Origin: Leptodactylus fallax
Taxonomy: Eukaryota > Chordata > Amphibia > Anura > Leptodactylidae
Assembly: GCA_947044405.1 (NCBI GenBank)
Contig: CAMRHE010000197.1
Coordinates: forward strand, 930,001 to 994,000
Reading direction: 5' to 3'
Length of the DNA: 64,000 bases
The notes below the pieces were generated by a model, which saw nothing but the letters and a program-made list of their open reading frames with translations, was not told where the DNA came from and did not search any database. Below are positions 42,819 through 54,898 of this stretch, piece after piece; the stretch's first letter is position 1; each line of letters opens with the position of its first letter. Made by a program: the position numbers and the translations under genes.

Positions 42819-44013
42819 TGTTTAATCGAGTTTATTAAGGTTTTTAAATTAGGGAACAGAAAAAAAGAAAGGGAGGGAACAATGCTAAGACAAAAATATC
42901 AAATAAAACATAGGGGGCCACATGAGCCGCCCAAAACATAGATGAGACACCAAAGTAAGTTAGAATAAAGGGCTGTTAAGGCCCACAACTAGAAAATCAG
43001 CGGTGGGTGGTGTAGTATAACTACATAAAAACTATATTATTAGGGAAGTGGTAGCCAGGAAAACAAATGTCAAACTGTAAAAAGCCGCCACGATGCCACC
43101 CACCTATCAGTATGAAAGACAAACATTAAAGGGGGGGAGGGTCACAAGGAATACACGGATACTTGAAGACCTGCTAAGACACAGACATAAAAGAACGGGA
43201 AGGGACACACAAGGGAAGATGGGGAGGGAAAGAGAAAGTTGGCAATAAGAAGCATCCAGACACCGTACCAACAGGGGAACAGTGTCCCAGTCAGACAAAG
43301 AGGGAAGAAAACTCAGCAGAATCCTGAAACATCATCCACGGCCGCCAGAGAGACTCAAATTTAGAGAAGTTAGGCGAGTCCTCAGTCACCAGGGCCTCCA
43401 TTCTCCTAATAAGGAGAAGCTCCTGAATCAGCTCGACAAGGGTGGGCACGGCAGTGCTGCGCCAGTGCCTGGGAATGACTGTTCTGGCGGCGGTGAGGAA
43501 ATGTCGCAGGAGGTCCCCCTTAACAGCGGAAACCCTTCCCGGTATAATGGAAAGGAGAGCAAGATGGGGTGAGGGCATAACAGATCTGCTGCTCACTTTT
43601 GCATATAGCGTGAAGACTGCCTCCCAGAAAGGCCTGATGATGGCGCAATCCCACCAGATATGATACAAAGTGCCTCTTTCGGAGCCACAGCGCCAACACC
43701 GATCCGAGACACCAGGGTAGATCCTATGCAGAAGGTCAGGGCAGCGGTACCAGCGGGTCAAAATTTTGTAGTTCTTTTCTTGCGCACCGCAGGGCATCGG
43801 GAGTTTATGTGTGTACAGGAAGGACTTATCCCAGTCGGCAATGGAGAGGCTATTACCAAGGTCAGACTCCCAAGGGCCAGTATAAGAGGGGAGCCCAGGC
43901 GTGGAGTCCTGGAGAAGGATGCCATAGAGAAGAGAGAGGGCACGTGGGGTGGTGTCAGTATGTGAGAGGGCAGACTCCAGGTCGGTTAAAGGAGATGAGA
44001 GCATGGAGAGCAG
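42819..44013 (-). mobile_element. 5'-truncated LINE of a second family
   Basis: 1195 bases between 15-bp direct repeats GGTTGTTTATATTTA (42804-42818 and 44014-44028). The 3' end is on the left (AATAAACTCG on the minus strand). Only the end of ORF2 remains. It sits 35 bases from the full-length LINE. Confidence 0.9.
43291..44004 (-). pseudogene. LINE ORF2 C-terminal fragment, second family
   Basis: An open minus-strand frame of 237 codons with QEKNYKILTRWYR, CWRCGSERGTLYHIWWDC and IIRPFWEAV. It is the same Cys-His C-terminal region as in the first family, but clearly diverged from it. Intact as far as it goes; the RT and endonuclease were never inserted. Confidence 0.88.
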
Positions 44014-44028
44014 GGTTGTTTATATTTA

Positions 44029-44500
44029 ATGGAGAAGAGCTGTAATACTGGCACCCAGGCCACAAAAAAATGGTACAGAGCCAACTTCTTCCGGCTCAAT
44101 GCACATATATTGCTTGTCCTAAATATAGATCATAAATAAAGAAATCATGGACAACATCTTTGAACTCTTTTCCTTCAATAAAATAAACATTCATATGATG
44201 TTTTTTTGTCAATATTATTCTAGTGTGATGCTGCAGTGGAAGACAAAGAGGAACATGGTCTCATGGTTAAATTAACCTCCTAGCCTGGTTCTACAATCAT
44301 TGTTAAATTATAACATTTTGACCAGCATTGTGGATAATTAAACAGAAGGAGACATAACAAATCTTCAGGTAATACATTATATGTCCTTTGAGTGAGAGAA
44401 ATAGGGCTATTAATAAATATTTGTACTGTCTGTCAGAGCTCAGACCTGTTAAACAATGAAATTGTGAATATTTTAGCAATAAATTACTTATGAAATTGAT
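44029..44500. other. Unassigned sequence left of second DIRS
   Basis: No coding. GCTGTAATACTGGCACCCAG near 44040 looks like part of a dispersed repeat. Confidence 0.45.
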
Positions 44501-45429
44501 ATTCCCCTTACGTCCAACAGCAGCACAATATGGGGTATTTCTGCCCCTGTGTGCTGGTAGGACGGGCAGAATTTTTAATTTACATAATTAATTAAATGAT
44601 ACTCCCCTATAACAGGCAAAAGAGACCTCCCCTCACTGTGTTTTTTTCTGTCCTGTGTGTTGGACAGGTGGAGGGAGGCTCTTTGTCCTCCCATTTTTCC
44701 TAAGGATTTGCAGGGTTAACTACATTTTTGTAAGTTATATCTCCTCTTCAGCTGTTCATCTCTTTCCTTGGGAGTTTTTTACTCCTGAGGCTTCCTTGTT
44801 TTTCTCCCTGCTGCTCTTTCTGTCTGTAGCCTATCTGGGCTGGGTGTGCCTGCCCTTGTCGGATCTCAGGCTGAGATGTTGGTGACTGGGCAGGCTGTGC
44901 ATTCAGTATCTGTCTGTTTCTGAGCTTGGAGGCTGTGTTGCAGGGTTAAAATAAACCTCTATGCATCTCCTGTCTGGCTGAGCACTTCAGCAGAGCTTAT
45001 GCTTCAGGTTCCCTACACTGCCTTTCTGTTGCAGTTATGGTTCCATCCCAGTCTGCCACAAAGACACAACTCACTTGCTATAGCAGTGGAATAAAAGCGA
45101 AGAGGAAGATAAAGGTTTTAAAGCCGGGGCAAGTGATTTTGTCACTTCAGGTTTCGGAACCTTTTTGCAGGTCCTGTTCTCCTGGCAACCTTTTTTTATG
45201 TTACACTTCTGCAGCCTTCTCCCAGTATCGCTGGATTGCGCTACCAGACTAGTTTTAGGCCATTCTCTTTTACCACTGTAGCGGTATTGAAGACTCCATT
45301 GTTAAGGGTCTTTTAAAAAGTTTGTGTATATAAAGTTTTATGGATAAGTATGGTCTTCTACCTACCTATTTAAACCTTCCTCCTGAGTCAATGGTTGTCT
45401 CTTTTATAGGCTGTACGCTTTTGTTTGAT

Positions 45430-48400
45430 ACTGTTCTGACTGATGTCCTACACTGCTTTCGGTGGCAGCGGCAACTCCGGGAGGGAAAGGTCCTCTAAGC
45501 TGAAACATTTTGCTTATATAGAGTGCAACATTCCTCTGCCTGATGGTATGATTACACTCACTGTTGCCAATGCCGTGGGACCCCGTCTTAGGATCCGTCC
45601 ATCCGTAACATAATTGTGTGGGTCAAGGAGCAGGAAAGAAATCCAGAACTCGATTTCTCAGATCTCTAAGAAGCCTCGTACTGAGAGACATTCTCAATCA
45701 GTTCCATCATAGGAGGAATTTCACATACTCAATGTGACGCACTTGATATCAGTCCAGAGGGGGTGGACGTAAGTTCCCCAAGGAAGGGGGCAGAACGAAG
45801 TCTGGCTTTGTTGCCAGTTTTTCGCCTCGTGTGGCGGCAAGTACTTCTGTTGGGGGATGCTCTCCCATTTTTTTTTCCTTCTGGCAGAAGATCCAAGAAC
45901 TTTGATGTTGCAGGTAAGTACAGTGGGGTTATGCGGACGATTTTCTTCGCCCGCCACAAGACAGATTCATCACAACCCACTTTCTTCCTGCACTGGAGCA
46001 GGTTATACTGGAAAATTCCATTCTGGAATACCTGGGCAAGGGGGTCTTGAAAAAGGTGCCCCCCTCAGAAGAAAGTTTGGGGTCTACACTCCAGACTTCC
46101 TGCTACCAATATAAGATTATAATCCTAATATAGCTAAGTCTCTTCATAAGGAAGAGCGTTTCCGAAGGGAGACCGGGAAGTTGGTCACATCCTTTCTGCA
46201 AAGTGATGTTCTTGTCACTCTCAGCCTAAAGGATGCATACTTACATGTTCCAGTTATTCTCCTCACAGAAGGTATCTGAGAATTCCGATATCAATTGCCG
46301 GCCACAGGTGACATTTCCAGTTTGTGGCTCTGCCCTTCGGCATTTCCTCGGCTCCCCACACCTTTACCTAGGTGGTGGCTCCAGCAACAGCTGCACTCAG
46401 ACTTCAAGGTCTGTTCATAGTGCCATATTTGGACCACTGGCTAATATAAGCCTAGTCAGAAACCATCCTGCTCCAGCACCTGCAGACAACTTTGTCTTTT
46501 CTCCAGTACCTAGGCTAATAACCGGGAGAAGTCAGAGGTGATTCCTTCCACACGGAAGAAGTTCCTGAGGTTCAGTCTGACTCTGTCCGCCTAGAAATTT
46601 CTTTATCTCCGACAAGGAGATAAAAGATAATCAGAGCTCTTCAGTATCTTCTCAAGAAACGTCGGATGTTCATCAGAACAACTATGACAGTCCTAGGCCT
46701 CATGTGAGCCTTAGCCGATTCAGTCCCTTGGACTTTATGGCATATGCGTCCCCTCCAGTCGGAAGTACTAGGGGTCTGAAATCATGGCCCTCCAAGTCTT
46801 GACAAGAGGATCAGACTTTCTCCCAGAACCCGTCTTTCTCTCAATTGGTGATACACCTGAAAATCGGATGTCCATGGTCCAACCCTGTTGACCGATGCAT
46901 CATTTTCAGGATGAGGAGCCCATCTGTATGAGAAAACCATACAAGGAGTCTGGAGCAGGCTAGAAAGGATGACATCATCCATCTGGAGGGAACTCAGAGC
47001 AGTTTACCTGGCACTCCTCCATTCCTCTCCTTTTCTCAGAGGAAGAGCTGTCAAGATCTGGTCCGTCAACAGGGTGGCACCAGATCGTTATCCCTCCTCA
47101 GGGAGGCAGGTCTGATTTTCACCTGGGCAGAGAAAAATCTGACCCATCTCTCTGCAGTTCACATCGAGGGCTCCTTGAACATAGTAGCGGATCAGTTGAG
47201 TCAGGGGTCTTACCGTATCAGGAGAATGGTCTCTCAATCAAGAGTGTTCCACCAGATCACCCTGAAGTGGGGTCTTCCAGAAGTAGCCCTTATGGCGACC
47301 AGACTCAACACCAAGGTAGAGACGTTCTGCTCACTGTATCAGGAGGACTATCCCTTGGCAGTGAATGCCCTGTCCATCCTTTAGAGGTTCAGGCTGACGT
47401 ACATCTTCCCTCCACTTTCCATGATACCAAGAGTATTGATGAAAGTCAGACAGGACCAAGTCTCTGTGATAGCCATTCTACCATTGTGGCCAAAAAGAGC
47501 TTGGTGTTCCCAACTCATGCTCATGAGTCGAGGGATCTATTGGAGGTGTTCCCCAATCCAGAACCTGGTTTCCCAAGGAACTCAGAAGTGCCAGGATCTG
47601 AGGAGATTCAACCTGACAGCCTGAAGGTTGCTCAGTCTCTATGGAAATCTAGAGAACTGTCAGAAGTCGTACTGAAGATCTTTTTCCTGCGCAAGAGCAG
47701 AATCCACCAATAAAAGCTACCTAAGGATAGGCAATATCTTCAAGGAGTGGTTCTCCAGACAGGAAGTGAATAGTTCAAATCCTTCTTCGAGAGTGATTCA
47801 AAATTTTCTTCAGGACCGCTTGGATAAGGGCCTTTCCCCTGCCACACTGAAGGTACAGGTTTCAGCCCTATCCACCTGCTTAAGCAAAAGATTGTCTCAG
47901 AGCCCCTTAATTGCCAGATTTCTTAAGGGTGCTATGAGACTTAGGTCAGTGGTTGCAGCTCCTGTTCCACTCTGGGATCTATCCAGAGCTCTTTCTGGCT
48001 TTTTCGGCCCGCCATTGGAACCATTTGAGGAGGTGAATCTTAAGTTTCTGGCTTTCAAAACCACCTTTTTTCTAGCTATCACCTCAGCAAAAAGAATATG
48101 AGAGTTCCAGGCTTTTTTTTTCTAAGAGCCATATATTTTTTTGGTTAGGGTACAACTCAGATTTCTTCCTAGGTTTAACCCTAAGGTGCACCTCTCCGGC
48201 TAATATCAACCAGGTGGTCTCCTTACCAGTTTTCTTTCCCATCTCCTTCTTCCAAGGAAGGGGGAAAACTCCATACTCTGGATATAGTATGGTATCTCCA
48301 AAATTTATCTTCTGCGTACATGGCCATTCAGAAGTTTGGAAAACCTCTTAATTAAAATTTCTTTTGCTCTCGGGTTAACGCCCAAGTTTATCAAAGGGCT

Positions 48401-48545
48401 GTGTCGGCCTCCTGGGCTGAGAGTCGGTCTTGCCTTTTGAGCAGTTTGTGCAGGCGCTTTGGGTCACCCCAAGTAACCTTTGTTAAACACTATCGGTTAG
48501 ATGTCCATAGTTCAGAGGCTACTGCCTTTGGACATTCATAATGTA
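45430..48545 (+). pseudogene. DIRS ORF1, RT/RNase H, recombinase remnants
   Basis: Starts with a short ORF1 piece (45440-45620), then RT traces (46080-46560), RNase H/methyltransferase traces (46980-47560; LNIVADQLSQ, LPEVALMATRLN) and recombinase traces (47700-48545; GLSPATLKVQVSALS, AITSAKRI). Many stops and frameshifts. Around 47230 and 47380 it preserves bases that the first copy has altered. Confidence 0.85.
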
Positions 48546-48585
48546 CTGTAGTGAGAGAGAACCCTCCCTAGGGGATCTACTTGCT

Positions 48586-48672
48586 ACGTCCCCATATTGT
48601 GCTGCTGTTGGACGTAAGGGGAATTGTTGATTATGTAGATAATCTGTTTTCCCTTAGTCCGAACAGCAGCAC
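48586..48672 (+). repeat. Internal complementary region of second DIRS
   Basis: CCCCATATTGTGCTGCTGTT followed by the reverse complements of both ends; it ends in a C-run at 48679. Confidence 0.82.
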
Positions 48673-48900
48673 TAGCTTCCCCCCCCCCCCTTTAGGAAGG
48701 ATTGTTGTTTTTTTTTCTTTATTCTTTATAACTAAGACAGTGGGGGGAGGTCTCTTTTGCCTCATATTGGGGAGTATCGCTTAATTAAATATGTAAATTA
48801 AAAATTCCTCCTGTCCTACCAGCGCACAGGGGCAGAAATACCCCATATTGTGCTGCTGTTCGGACTAAGGGAAAACAGATTATCTACATAATCAACGAGT

Positions 48901-50126
48901 CTTTTTTGTGACAAGTAACATGTTGCCTAGCAATTGTACTGTATTATTTTATTATCTTGTAACTAACTTGTATTTTGTAGTCACTGTTTAAAAAATAACT
49001 GGATACTGAAAATGAACAGGGAGATGAACCAAGTATAAAGAAAAGGTTATATTCTAATAATGAATTATTGGAGAAGTTTAATACGGTGAAATATGACAAA
49101 ATCCATTTGCATACTGATGGAGTAATTTATTTCCTTAGTGGTATTATGACGCCTTATGCAAACCTCTGCAATTCCCATACATATGACGATAGATTTGTCC
49201 ACGGACAGCACATGGACATGTTTTGCGAGTTAACATTTTTGAAAAATGAAATGGCGCTACACGAGCCCCGTTCACACTACTGTAACTGAATATTGTCATT
49301 GAAGTTCGCTCAAGACAGAAATGCTGACAATCATTGTAATGTTAAAAACCAGACGGAGGCTTTCTTCCTTTGGTTTTAGTTACTTTTGCGATAATACTTT
49401 TGTTTTTTACATTATAGTGTATGGAAATGAAGTCTTCTGCATGAGTTATTCTGTTGGTATTTCATACTTTTTTTTTGATCCTATGACCTAGGGGCCTATT
49501 ATAGTGTGGGCACTTTAATAAGGGGATCATTATTCGGGGGGGCATATTAAGAGGAGGCAATGTGCTGTGAGGGTCATATTTAGAGGGGCATTATACTGTG
49601 GGGGCCATATTAAGGGGGACATTATACTGTGTGGGGACCACAAGGAGCATGATGCTGTGTCAGGGCCACTAAATTATACATACAGGGCATTATACTGTAT
49701 CAGGGGGATAAAAGGGACATGGTTGGGAATGGTCAGAGTCAAAATGGGCATGGGCGAGGCTGTTGGCCTCTCGCCACATTACGCACACCGAAGATTTTGA
49801 CCCTACTGCAGTCCTTTGCACATTGTGAGGTATGCATGGACACTATGTGAACACATCTTTACTGCAACGGTTATGCCACCATAAAAATAAAAAAGCCATA
49901 GCTAACTGGATGCCTTGAGGCAAAAAAAAATAAAAATCAAACCCTCCTCCTTTCTTGCCTCAGTGTAAATTTTTCTGACTCTTTTGAGAAACACACCACT
50001 GTGTATGTGTATTCAGTAGCCAGTAGTTGCGTTTTCCCCGTATATCCGGCTGTATAGTTTCAGTTTCCCTGTGTACATGTCACTTCTGTTATGGTAGTAC
50101 AGGCTCGTCCAGGACTTTAGCTGTGT
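48901..50126. other. Non-coding sequence upstream of putative RIGI promoter
   Basis: No gene recognised. 49540-49700 holds degenerate tandem units like GGGGCATTATACTGTG; the same unit recurs at 56850-56955. GC content rises toward 50.1 kb. Confidence 0.5.
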
Positions 50127-50198
50127 GCGCATGCGCCGGAGATCCCTCTGCTGTAGTTAGGTTTCGTTTCTCGTTTCCCGAGCTTTCTACTATAAATA
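50127..50198 (+). promoter_or_regulatory. Putative RIGI promoter: NRF1 site, ISRE, TATA box
   Basis: GCGCATGCGC at 50127-50136 is a perfect NRF1-type palindrome. GTTTCGTTTCTCGTTTCC at 50161-50178 gives three TTTC repeats with two-base or three-base spacers, the inverse of GAAANNGAAA bound by IRF/ISGF3. TATAAATA follows at 50191-50198. An interferon-response element just upstream of a TATA box fits an interferon-inducible gene such as RIGI. The link to the coding exon 5.6 kb downstream is inferred. Confidence 0.55.
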
Positions 50199-50221
50199 CA
50201 GTCGGTGAGGAAAGTGCTCAG

Positions 50222-50287
50222 TAGCCGCTGGTCGCCACCAGAGACCTGACGAAAGGTTGCCTCCATTCTGAGCCGCACACGTCAGTG
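50222..50287 (+). other. Putative non-coding exon 1 of RIGI
   Basis: The start is placed about 25-30 bases after the TATA box. A good splice donor, CAGTG|GTAAGC, lies at 50287/50288. No ATG of note. RNA evidence would be needed. A start closer to 55.8 kb is the alternative. Confidence 0.4.
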
Positions 50288-50288
50288 G

Positions 50289-51394
50289 TAAGCAGCTGAT
50301 AACTGGGCTTGGCAGACTGTGTCACTCCAGCTCTTGTGGTACTACAACTCCCAGCATGACCCGGTAGACACCTGCCGCGGGATTTGGTCACACAAGCCGG
50401 AGATCCACATTGCAGTAGTACCTGCTTAGCAAGGGAATGCCGAACAGTCAGCTGATGGGGAAATAAAGCCGGACATAGACTTCTAGTTGACAGACATTGT
50501 GAGAATGATCCCAGAGTCATTGGGTATGGCCCATGAAAATCTGTTTGTCTATCCACTTGTGAGCACTGCTGCTGGATTTCCATGTGGAACATCTGTGCAG
50601 AAATCCTTAGCATTTTGTGACAAATCTGCAATAAGAAACGAGTTTCCTAGGAGTACTCTGCTGCTTTTCAGACCAGCCTTACAGTTTTCCAGTAGTTGAA
50701 CAGTTAAATAGCCTCTGCTAGGCTACATTTGTGGCTAAGGACTGTCACAGCCTTGTGGTCAAGCCAGGCAGTAGGATCATAGCAAAGGACTATCTTTTAT
50801 TGAGGGTATATCTAGTTTATGGAAATATATCATTGTCTATTGCAAATCTAAGCTCTGCAAGTACTGTGTTTATCTTTCTATGCAATTTTGAGCTGACAGA
50901 CTGCCTTTAAAGTGGTTGGACCAAGATTAAGATTGGAGATAATTTACTGATTGGTGGGGGTCTGAGAATGGGGGTCTTGTTCTCCAGTTCTGATGGCATT
51001 GCAGGCTGAGCAGACACACTGTAACTGTACTTGGCTATCTCCAGTGGTCCCATAGAGAATGAGTGGAGCAGCAGTGCACATGCTCACCTTCTACTCCATC
51101 AGTATGGGAGAATGGGACCCCTGTTCTAGGGATCAGTAGGGGTCTCAGCATCTGCTACAAAACTATAATTCCTAGCAAGTCCCACCCTGTGTGAAACTAG
51201 TGGGCCAATGTTTGATGATTTTTTTTGTCTACAGAACATAAAGATCTGCCAGAATAATAAGCATGCATATTATATTTGTAGTTGTTGCAGTTTCTTACAC
51301 AGCTAATGTTTGAGTGGTTCCACTGGCACATCTGTGGATTCATGAATTTTCTGGATGTACTTGTGAGATTTGCCATAAACCAATCCTAAACATG
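50289..51394. other. Putative RIGI intron 1, first part
   Basis: No exon seen. 50915-51165 contains a repeat of the GATTGGTGGGGGTCTGAGAATGGG type common in frog genomes. Confidence 0.45.
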
Positions 51395-51773
51395 TAAGGC
51401 CTTAATTCACATGACACTACCATTTTTCACAGACCTAACATCCATAAAAAAAATTGCCGTGTTGGTCCATTGAAGCCTGTTGAAGGGGCTTATTCATGTG
51501 ACAGTAAATAATGGCTGTGTGATGGTTGTTTATCAAACAGCTTCACGTGGCCACTCTAAAACCCATGAATGTCTATGGGTCTATTCACATAGCTCTATCT
51601 ACGTCTGTGAAAACAGTCAGTGATAGAGCATGTCAGTTCAAATGGTCTGTCAAAAAAATGGACTTGTATAAAACCATAGACATTCATGGTCATAAAAAAA
51701 AACAACTGTGTGACAGCCATTCCAAAAACAGCCATCACACGGCTATTTTTAATGTCATGTGATTAAGGCCTTA
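51395..51773. mobile_element. Hairpin MITE
   Basis: Ends TAAGGCCTTAATTCACATGACA and the inverse near 51750-51773. Further inverted matches run inward (GGCTGTGTGATGG / CCATCACACGGC), so the 379 bases could fold into a long hairpin. No coding, family not assigned. Confidence 0.65.
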
Positions 51774-52006
51774 ATTTAGCCTTGCCATTATTATAATGGG
51801 GTTAAGGATTTAATTACAGTGGGGCTAATCCTCATTTGGATCCACTGGCATATCTGTGGCAGAAAGCTAAGTGGTAAAGCCTTGAAACTCTGCTGTTGTT
51901 TCTTTGAAAAATTTGCAATCAATCCTAAATGTGTGAACTTTGCCTAATAAGGTTGGTATCCCCGTACTTGGAAGTTCCTGCCCTGTTTGGACCTTTATTT
52001 ATGGTA

Positions 52007-53655
52007 CAGTCATATGAAAAAGTTTGGGCACCCCTATTAATCTTAATCATTTTTAGTTCTAAATATTTGGGTGTTTGCAACAGCCATTTCAATTTGATAT
52101 ATCTAATAACTGATGGACACAGTAATATTTCAGGATTGAAATGAGGTTTATTGTACTAACAGAAAATGTGCAATATGCATTAAACCAAAATTTGACCGGT
52201 GCAAAAGTATGGGCACCTCAACAGAAAAGTGACATTAATATTTAGTAGATCCTCCTTTTGCAAAAATAACAGCCTCTAGTCGCTTCCTGTAGCTTTTAAT
52301 CAGTTCCTGGATCCTGGATAAAGGTATTTTTGACCATTCCTCTTTACAAAACAATTCCAGTTCAGTTAAGTTTGATGGTCGCCGAGCATGGACAGCTCGC
52401 TTCAAATTATCCCACAGATGTTCAATGATATTCAGGTCTGGGGACTGGGATGGCCATTCCAGAACATTGTAATTGTTCCTCTGCATGAATGCCTGAGTAG
52501 ATTTGGAGCTGTGTTTTGGATCATTGTCTTGCTGAAATATCCATCCCCGGTGTAACTTCAAATTCGTCACTGATTCTTGTACATTATTCTCAAGAATCTG
52601 CTGATACTGAGTTGAATCCATGCGACCCTCAACTTTAACAAGATTCCCGGTGCCGGCATTGGCCACACAGCCCCAAAGCATGATGGAACCTCCACCAAAT
52701 TTTACAGTGGGTAGCAAGTGTTTTTCTTGGAATGCTGTGTTTTTTGGACGCCATGCATAACGCCTTTTTGTATGACCAAACAACTCAATCTTTGTTTCAT
52801 CAGTCCACAGGACCTTCTTCCAAAATGAAGCTGGCTTGTCCAAATGTGCTTTTGCATACCTCAGGCGACTCTGTTTGTGGCGTGCTTTCAGAAACGGCTT
52901 CTTTCGCATCACTCTCCCATACAGCTTCTCCTTGTGCAAAGTGTGCTGTATTGTTGACCGATGCACAGTGACACCATCTGCAGCAAGATGATGCTGCAGC
53001 TCTTTGGAGGTGGTCTGTGGATTGTCCTTGACTGTTCTCACCATTCTTCTTCTCTGCCTTTCTGATATTTTTCTTGGCCTGCCACTTCTGGGCTTAACAA
53101 GAACTGTCCCTGTGGTCTTCCATTTCCTTACTATGTTCCTCACAGTGGAAACTGACAGGTTAAATCTCTGAGACAACTTTTTGTATCCTTCCCCTGAACA
53201 ACTATGTTGAACAATCTTTGTTTTCAGATCATTTGAGAGTTGTTTTGAGGAGCCCATGATGCCACTCTTCAGAGGAGATTCAAATAGGAGAACAACTTGC
53301 AATTGGCCACCTTAAATACCTTTTCTCATGATTGGATACACCTGGCTATGAAGTTCAAAGCTCAGTGAGGTTACAAAACCAATTTTGTGCTTCAGTAAGT
53401 CAGTAAAAAGTAGTTAGGAGTATTCAAATCAATAAAATGATAAGGGTACCCAAATTTTTGCACCGGTCAAATTTTGGTTTAATGCATATTGCACATTTTC
53501 TGTTAGTACAATAAACCTCATTTCAATCCTGAAATATTACTGTGTCCATCAGTTATTAGATATATCAAATTGAAATGGCTGTTGCAAACACCCAAATATT
53601 TAGAACTAAAAATGATTAAGATTAATAGGGGTGCCCAAACTTTTTCATATGACTG
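52007..53655 (-). mobile_element. Tc1/mariner element, family C, copy 2, intact
   Basis: 1649 bases between TA sites (52005-06, 53656-57), with perfect CAGTCATATG termini and about 200-base inverted repeats. It is nearly identical to copy 1 (25166-26806) but with an unbroken transposase. It lies in the putative first intron of RIGI, antisense to the gene. Confidence 0.94.
52235..53257 (-). CDS. Tc1-like transposase (DD34E), intact
   Basis: 340 codons from ATG 53257 (MGSSKQLSNDL); the frame is open to an earlier ATG at 53302. HTH (YKKLSQRFNLSVSTVRNIV), GRPRKIS linker, second HTH-like region, catalytic Asp in WTDETKIELFG, Asp in QQDNDPKHSS and Glu in SPDLNIIEHLW, with 34 residues between the last two. 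It ends GGSTKY as is usual for the family. No defect is visible, so it could supply transposase to copy 1. Confidence 0.93.
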   Translation of the reverse strand: MGSSKQLSNDLKTKIVQHSCSGEGYKKLSQRFNLSVSTVRNIVRKWKTTGTVLVKPRSGRPRKISERQRRRMVRTVKDNPQTTSKELQHHLAADGVTVHRSTIQHTLHKEKLYGRVMRKKPFLKARHKQSRLRYAKAHLDKPASFWKKVLWTDETKIELFGHTKRRYAWRPKNTAFQEKHLLPTVKFGGGSIMLWGCVANAGTGNLVKVEGRMDSTQYQQILENNVQESVTNLKLHRGWIFQQDNDPKHSSKSTQAFMQRNNYNVLEWPSQSPDLNIIEHLWDNLKRAVHARRPSNLTELELFCKEEWSKIPLSRIQELIKSYRKRLEAVIFAKGGSTKY

Positions 53656-53864
53656 TATATACAGAATCTGTTAAAGGTTTTTGCTAATGACAATGAGGTT
53701 TTTTATACTATTTTTATACTACATGTTTCTGTTTGTACTTTCCATAGGTTGCTCACAGATTCTGTTAAAAATGGCAGACAAAATAGCACAGAATGCTGCA
53801 CTATTTTTTCAGTAAAATGACAGACACCATGACAGAAACCTGTCTGACCTCATTTTAGTAAATA

Positions 53865-54796
53865 CAGTGCCTTGCAAAAGTACTCGGCCCCCTTGAACTT
53901 TTCAACCTTTTGCCACATTTCAGGCTTCAAACATAAAGATATAAAATTTTAATTTTTTGGTGAAGAATCAACAACAAGTGGGACACAATCGTGAAGTGGA
54001 ACGAAATTTATTGGTTATTTTAAACTTTTGTAAATTTTGAGAAATGGCTTTCTTCTTGCCACTCTTCCATAAAGGCCAGATTTGTGCAGTGTACGACTGA
54101 TTTTTGTCCTATGGACAGACTCTCCCACCTCAGCTGTAGATCTCTGCAGTTCATCCAGAGTGATCATGGGCCTCTTGGCTGCATCTCTGATCAGTTTTCT
54201 CCTTGTTTGAGATGAAAGTTTAGAGGGACGGCTGGGTGTTGGTAGATTTGCAGTGGTCTGATACTCCTTCCATTTCAATATGATCGCTTGCACAGTGCTC
54301 CTTGGGATGTTTAAAGTTTGGGAAATCTTTTTGTATCCAAATCCGGCTTTAAACTTCTCCACAACAGTATCACGGACCTGCCTGGTGTGTTCCTTGGTTT
54401 TCATGATGCTCTCTGCACTTTAAACAGAACCCTGAGACTATCACAGAACAGGTGCATTTATACGGAGACTTGATTACACACAGGTGGATTATAGTTATCA
54501 TCATCAGTCATTTAGGACAACATTGGATCATTCAGAGATCCTCACTGAACTTCTGGAGTGAGTTTGCTGCACTGAAAATAAAGGGGCCGAATAATATTGC
54601 ACGCCCCACTTTTCAGTTTTTTATTTTTTACAAAAGTTTAAAATATCCAATAAATTTCGTTCCACTTCACAATTGTGTCCCACTTGTTATTGATTCTTCA
54701 CCAAAAAATAAAAATTTTATATCCTTATGTTTGAAGCCTGAAATGTGGCAAAAGGTTGAAAAATTCAAGGGGGCCGAATACTTTCGCAAGGCACTG
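53865..54796 (-). mobile_element. Tc1 family A deletion derivative
   Basis: 932 bases between TA sites, same ends as 21857-23420 (CAGTGCCTTGCAAAAGT). About 650 internal bases are gone. It also keeps a short segment near 54540-54605 missing from the first copy. Non-autonomous. Confidence 0.9.
54015..54404 (-). pseudogene. Tc1-like transposase N-terminus only, family A
   Basis: MKTKEHTRQVRDTVVEKFKA to RKPFLK, i.e. the DNA-binding domain, then the deletion junction gives a short foreign tail (IYKSLK) and stop. All catalytic residues are lost. A DNA-binding-only product could in principle compete with transposase, but that is speculation. Confidence 0.88.
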
Positions 54797-54898
54797 TAGG
54801 TATTATTGCTGTCCTTTATGTACGGCTCCGTCCCCAGCTAGTTAGTTTTTGAGTTCCAATGAATAAACCGAAGGAGAGCCCCGAGACAGATGTGAACC

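Larger units (their letters stand above)
44501..48897 (+). mobile_element. Second DIRS element, decayed and shortened
   Basis: Same ends as the first copy (ATTCCCCTTACGTCCAACAG at left, inverse at right ending CAACG) and an internal complementary region at 48586-48672. At 4.4 kb it is about 0.8 kb shorter, having lost most of ORF1. Coding is broken throughout, so it is older than the copy at 16104. Confidence 0.88.

Noticed and set aside
45763..46114. Two plus-strand frames of about 90 codons in DIRS copy 2
   Set aside because: They fall in decayed RT sequence and have no motif of their own.
50218..50631. 137-codon minus-strand frame over the promoter region
   Set aside because: No domain or homology recognised; it covers the TATA/exon 1 region of the opposite strand and is likely chance in a GC-richer stretch.
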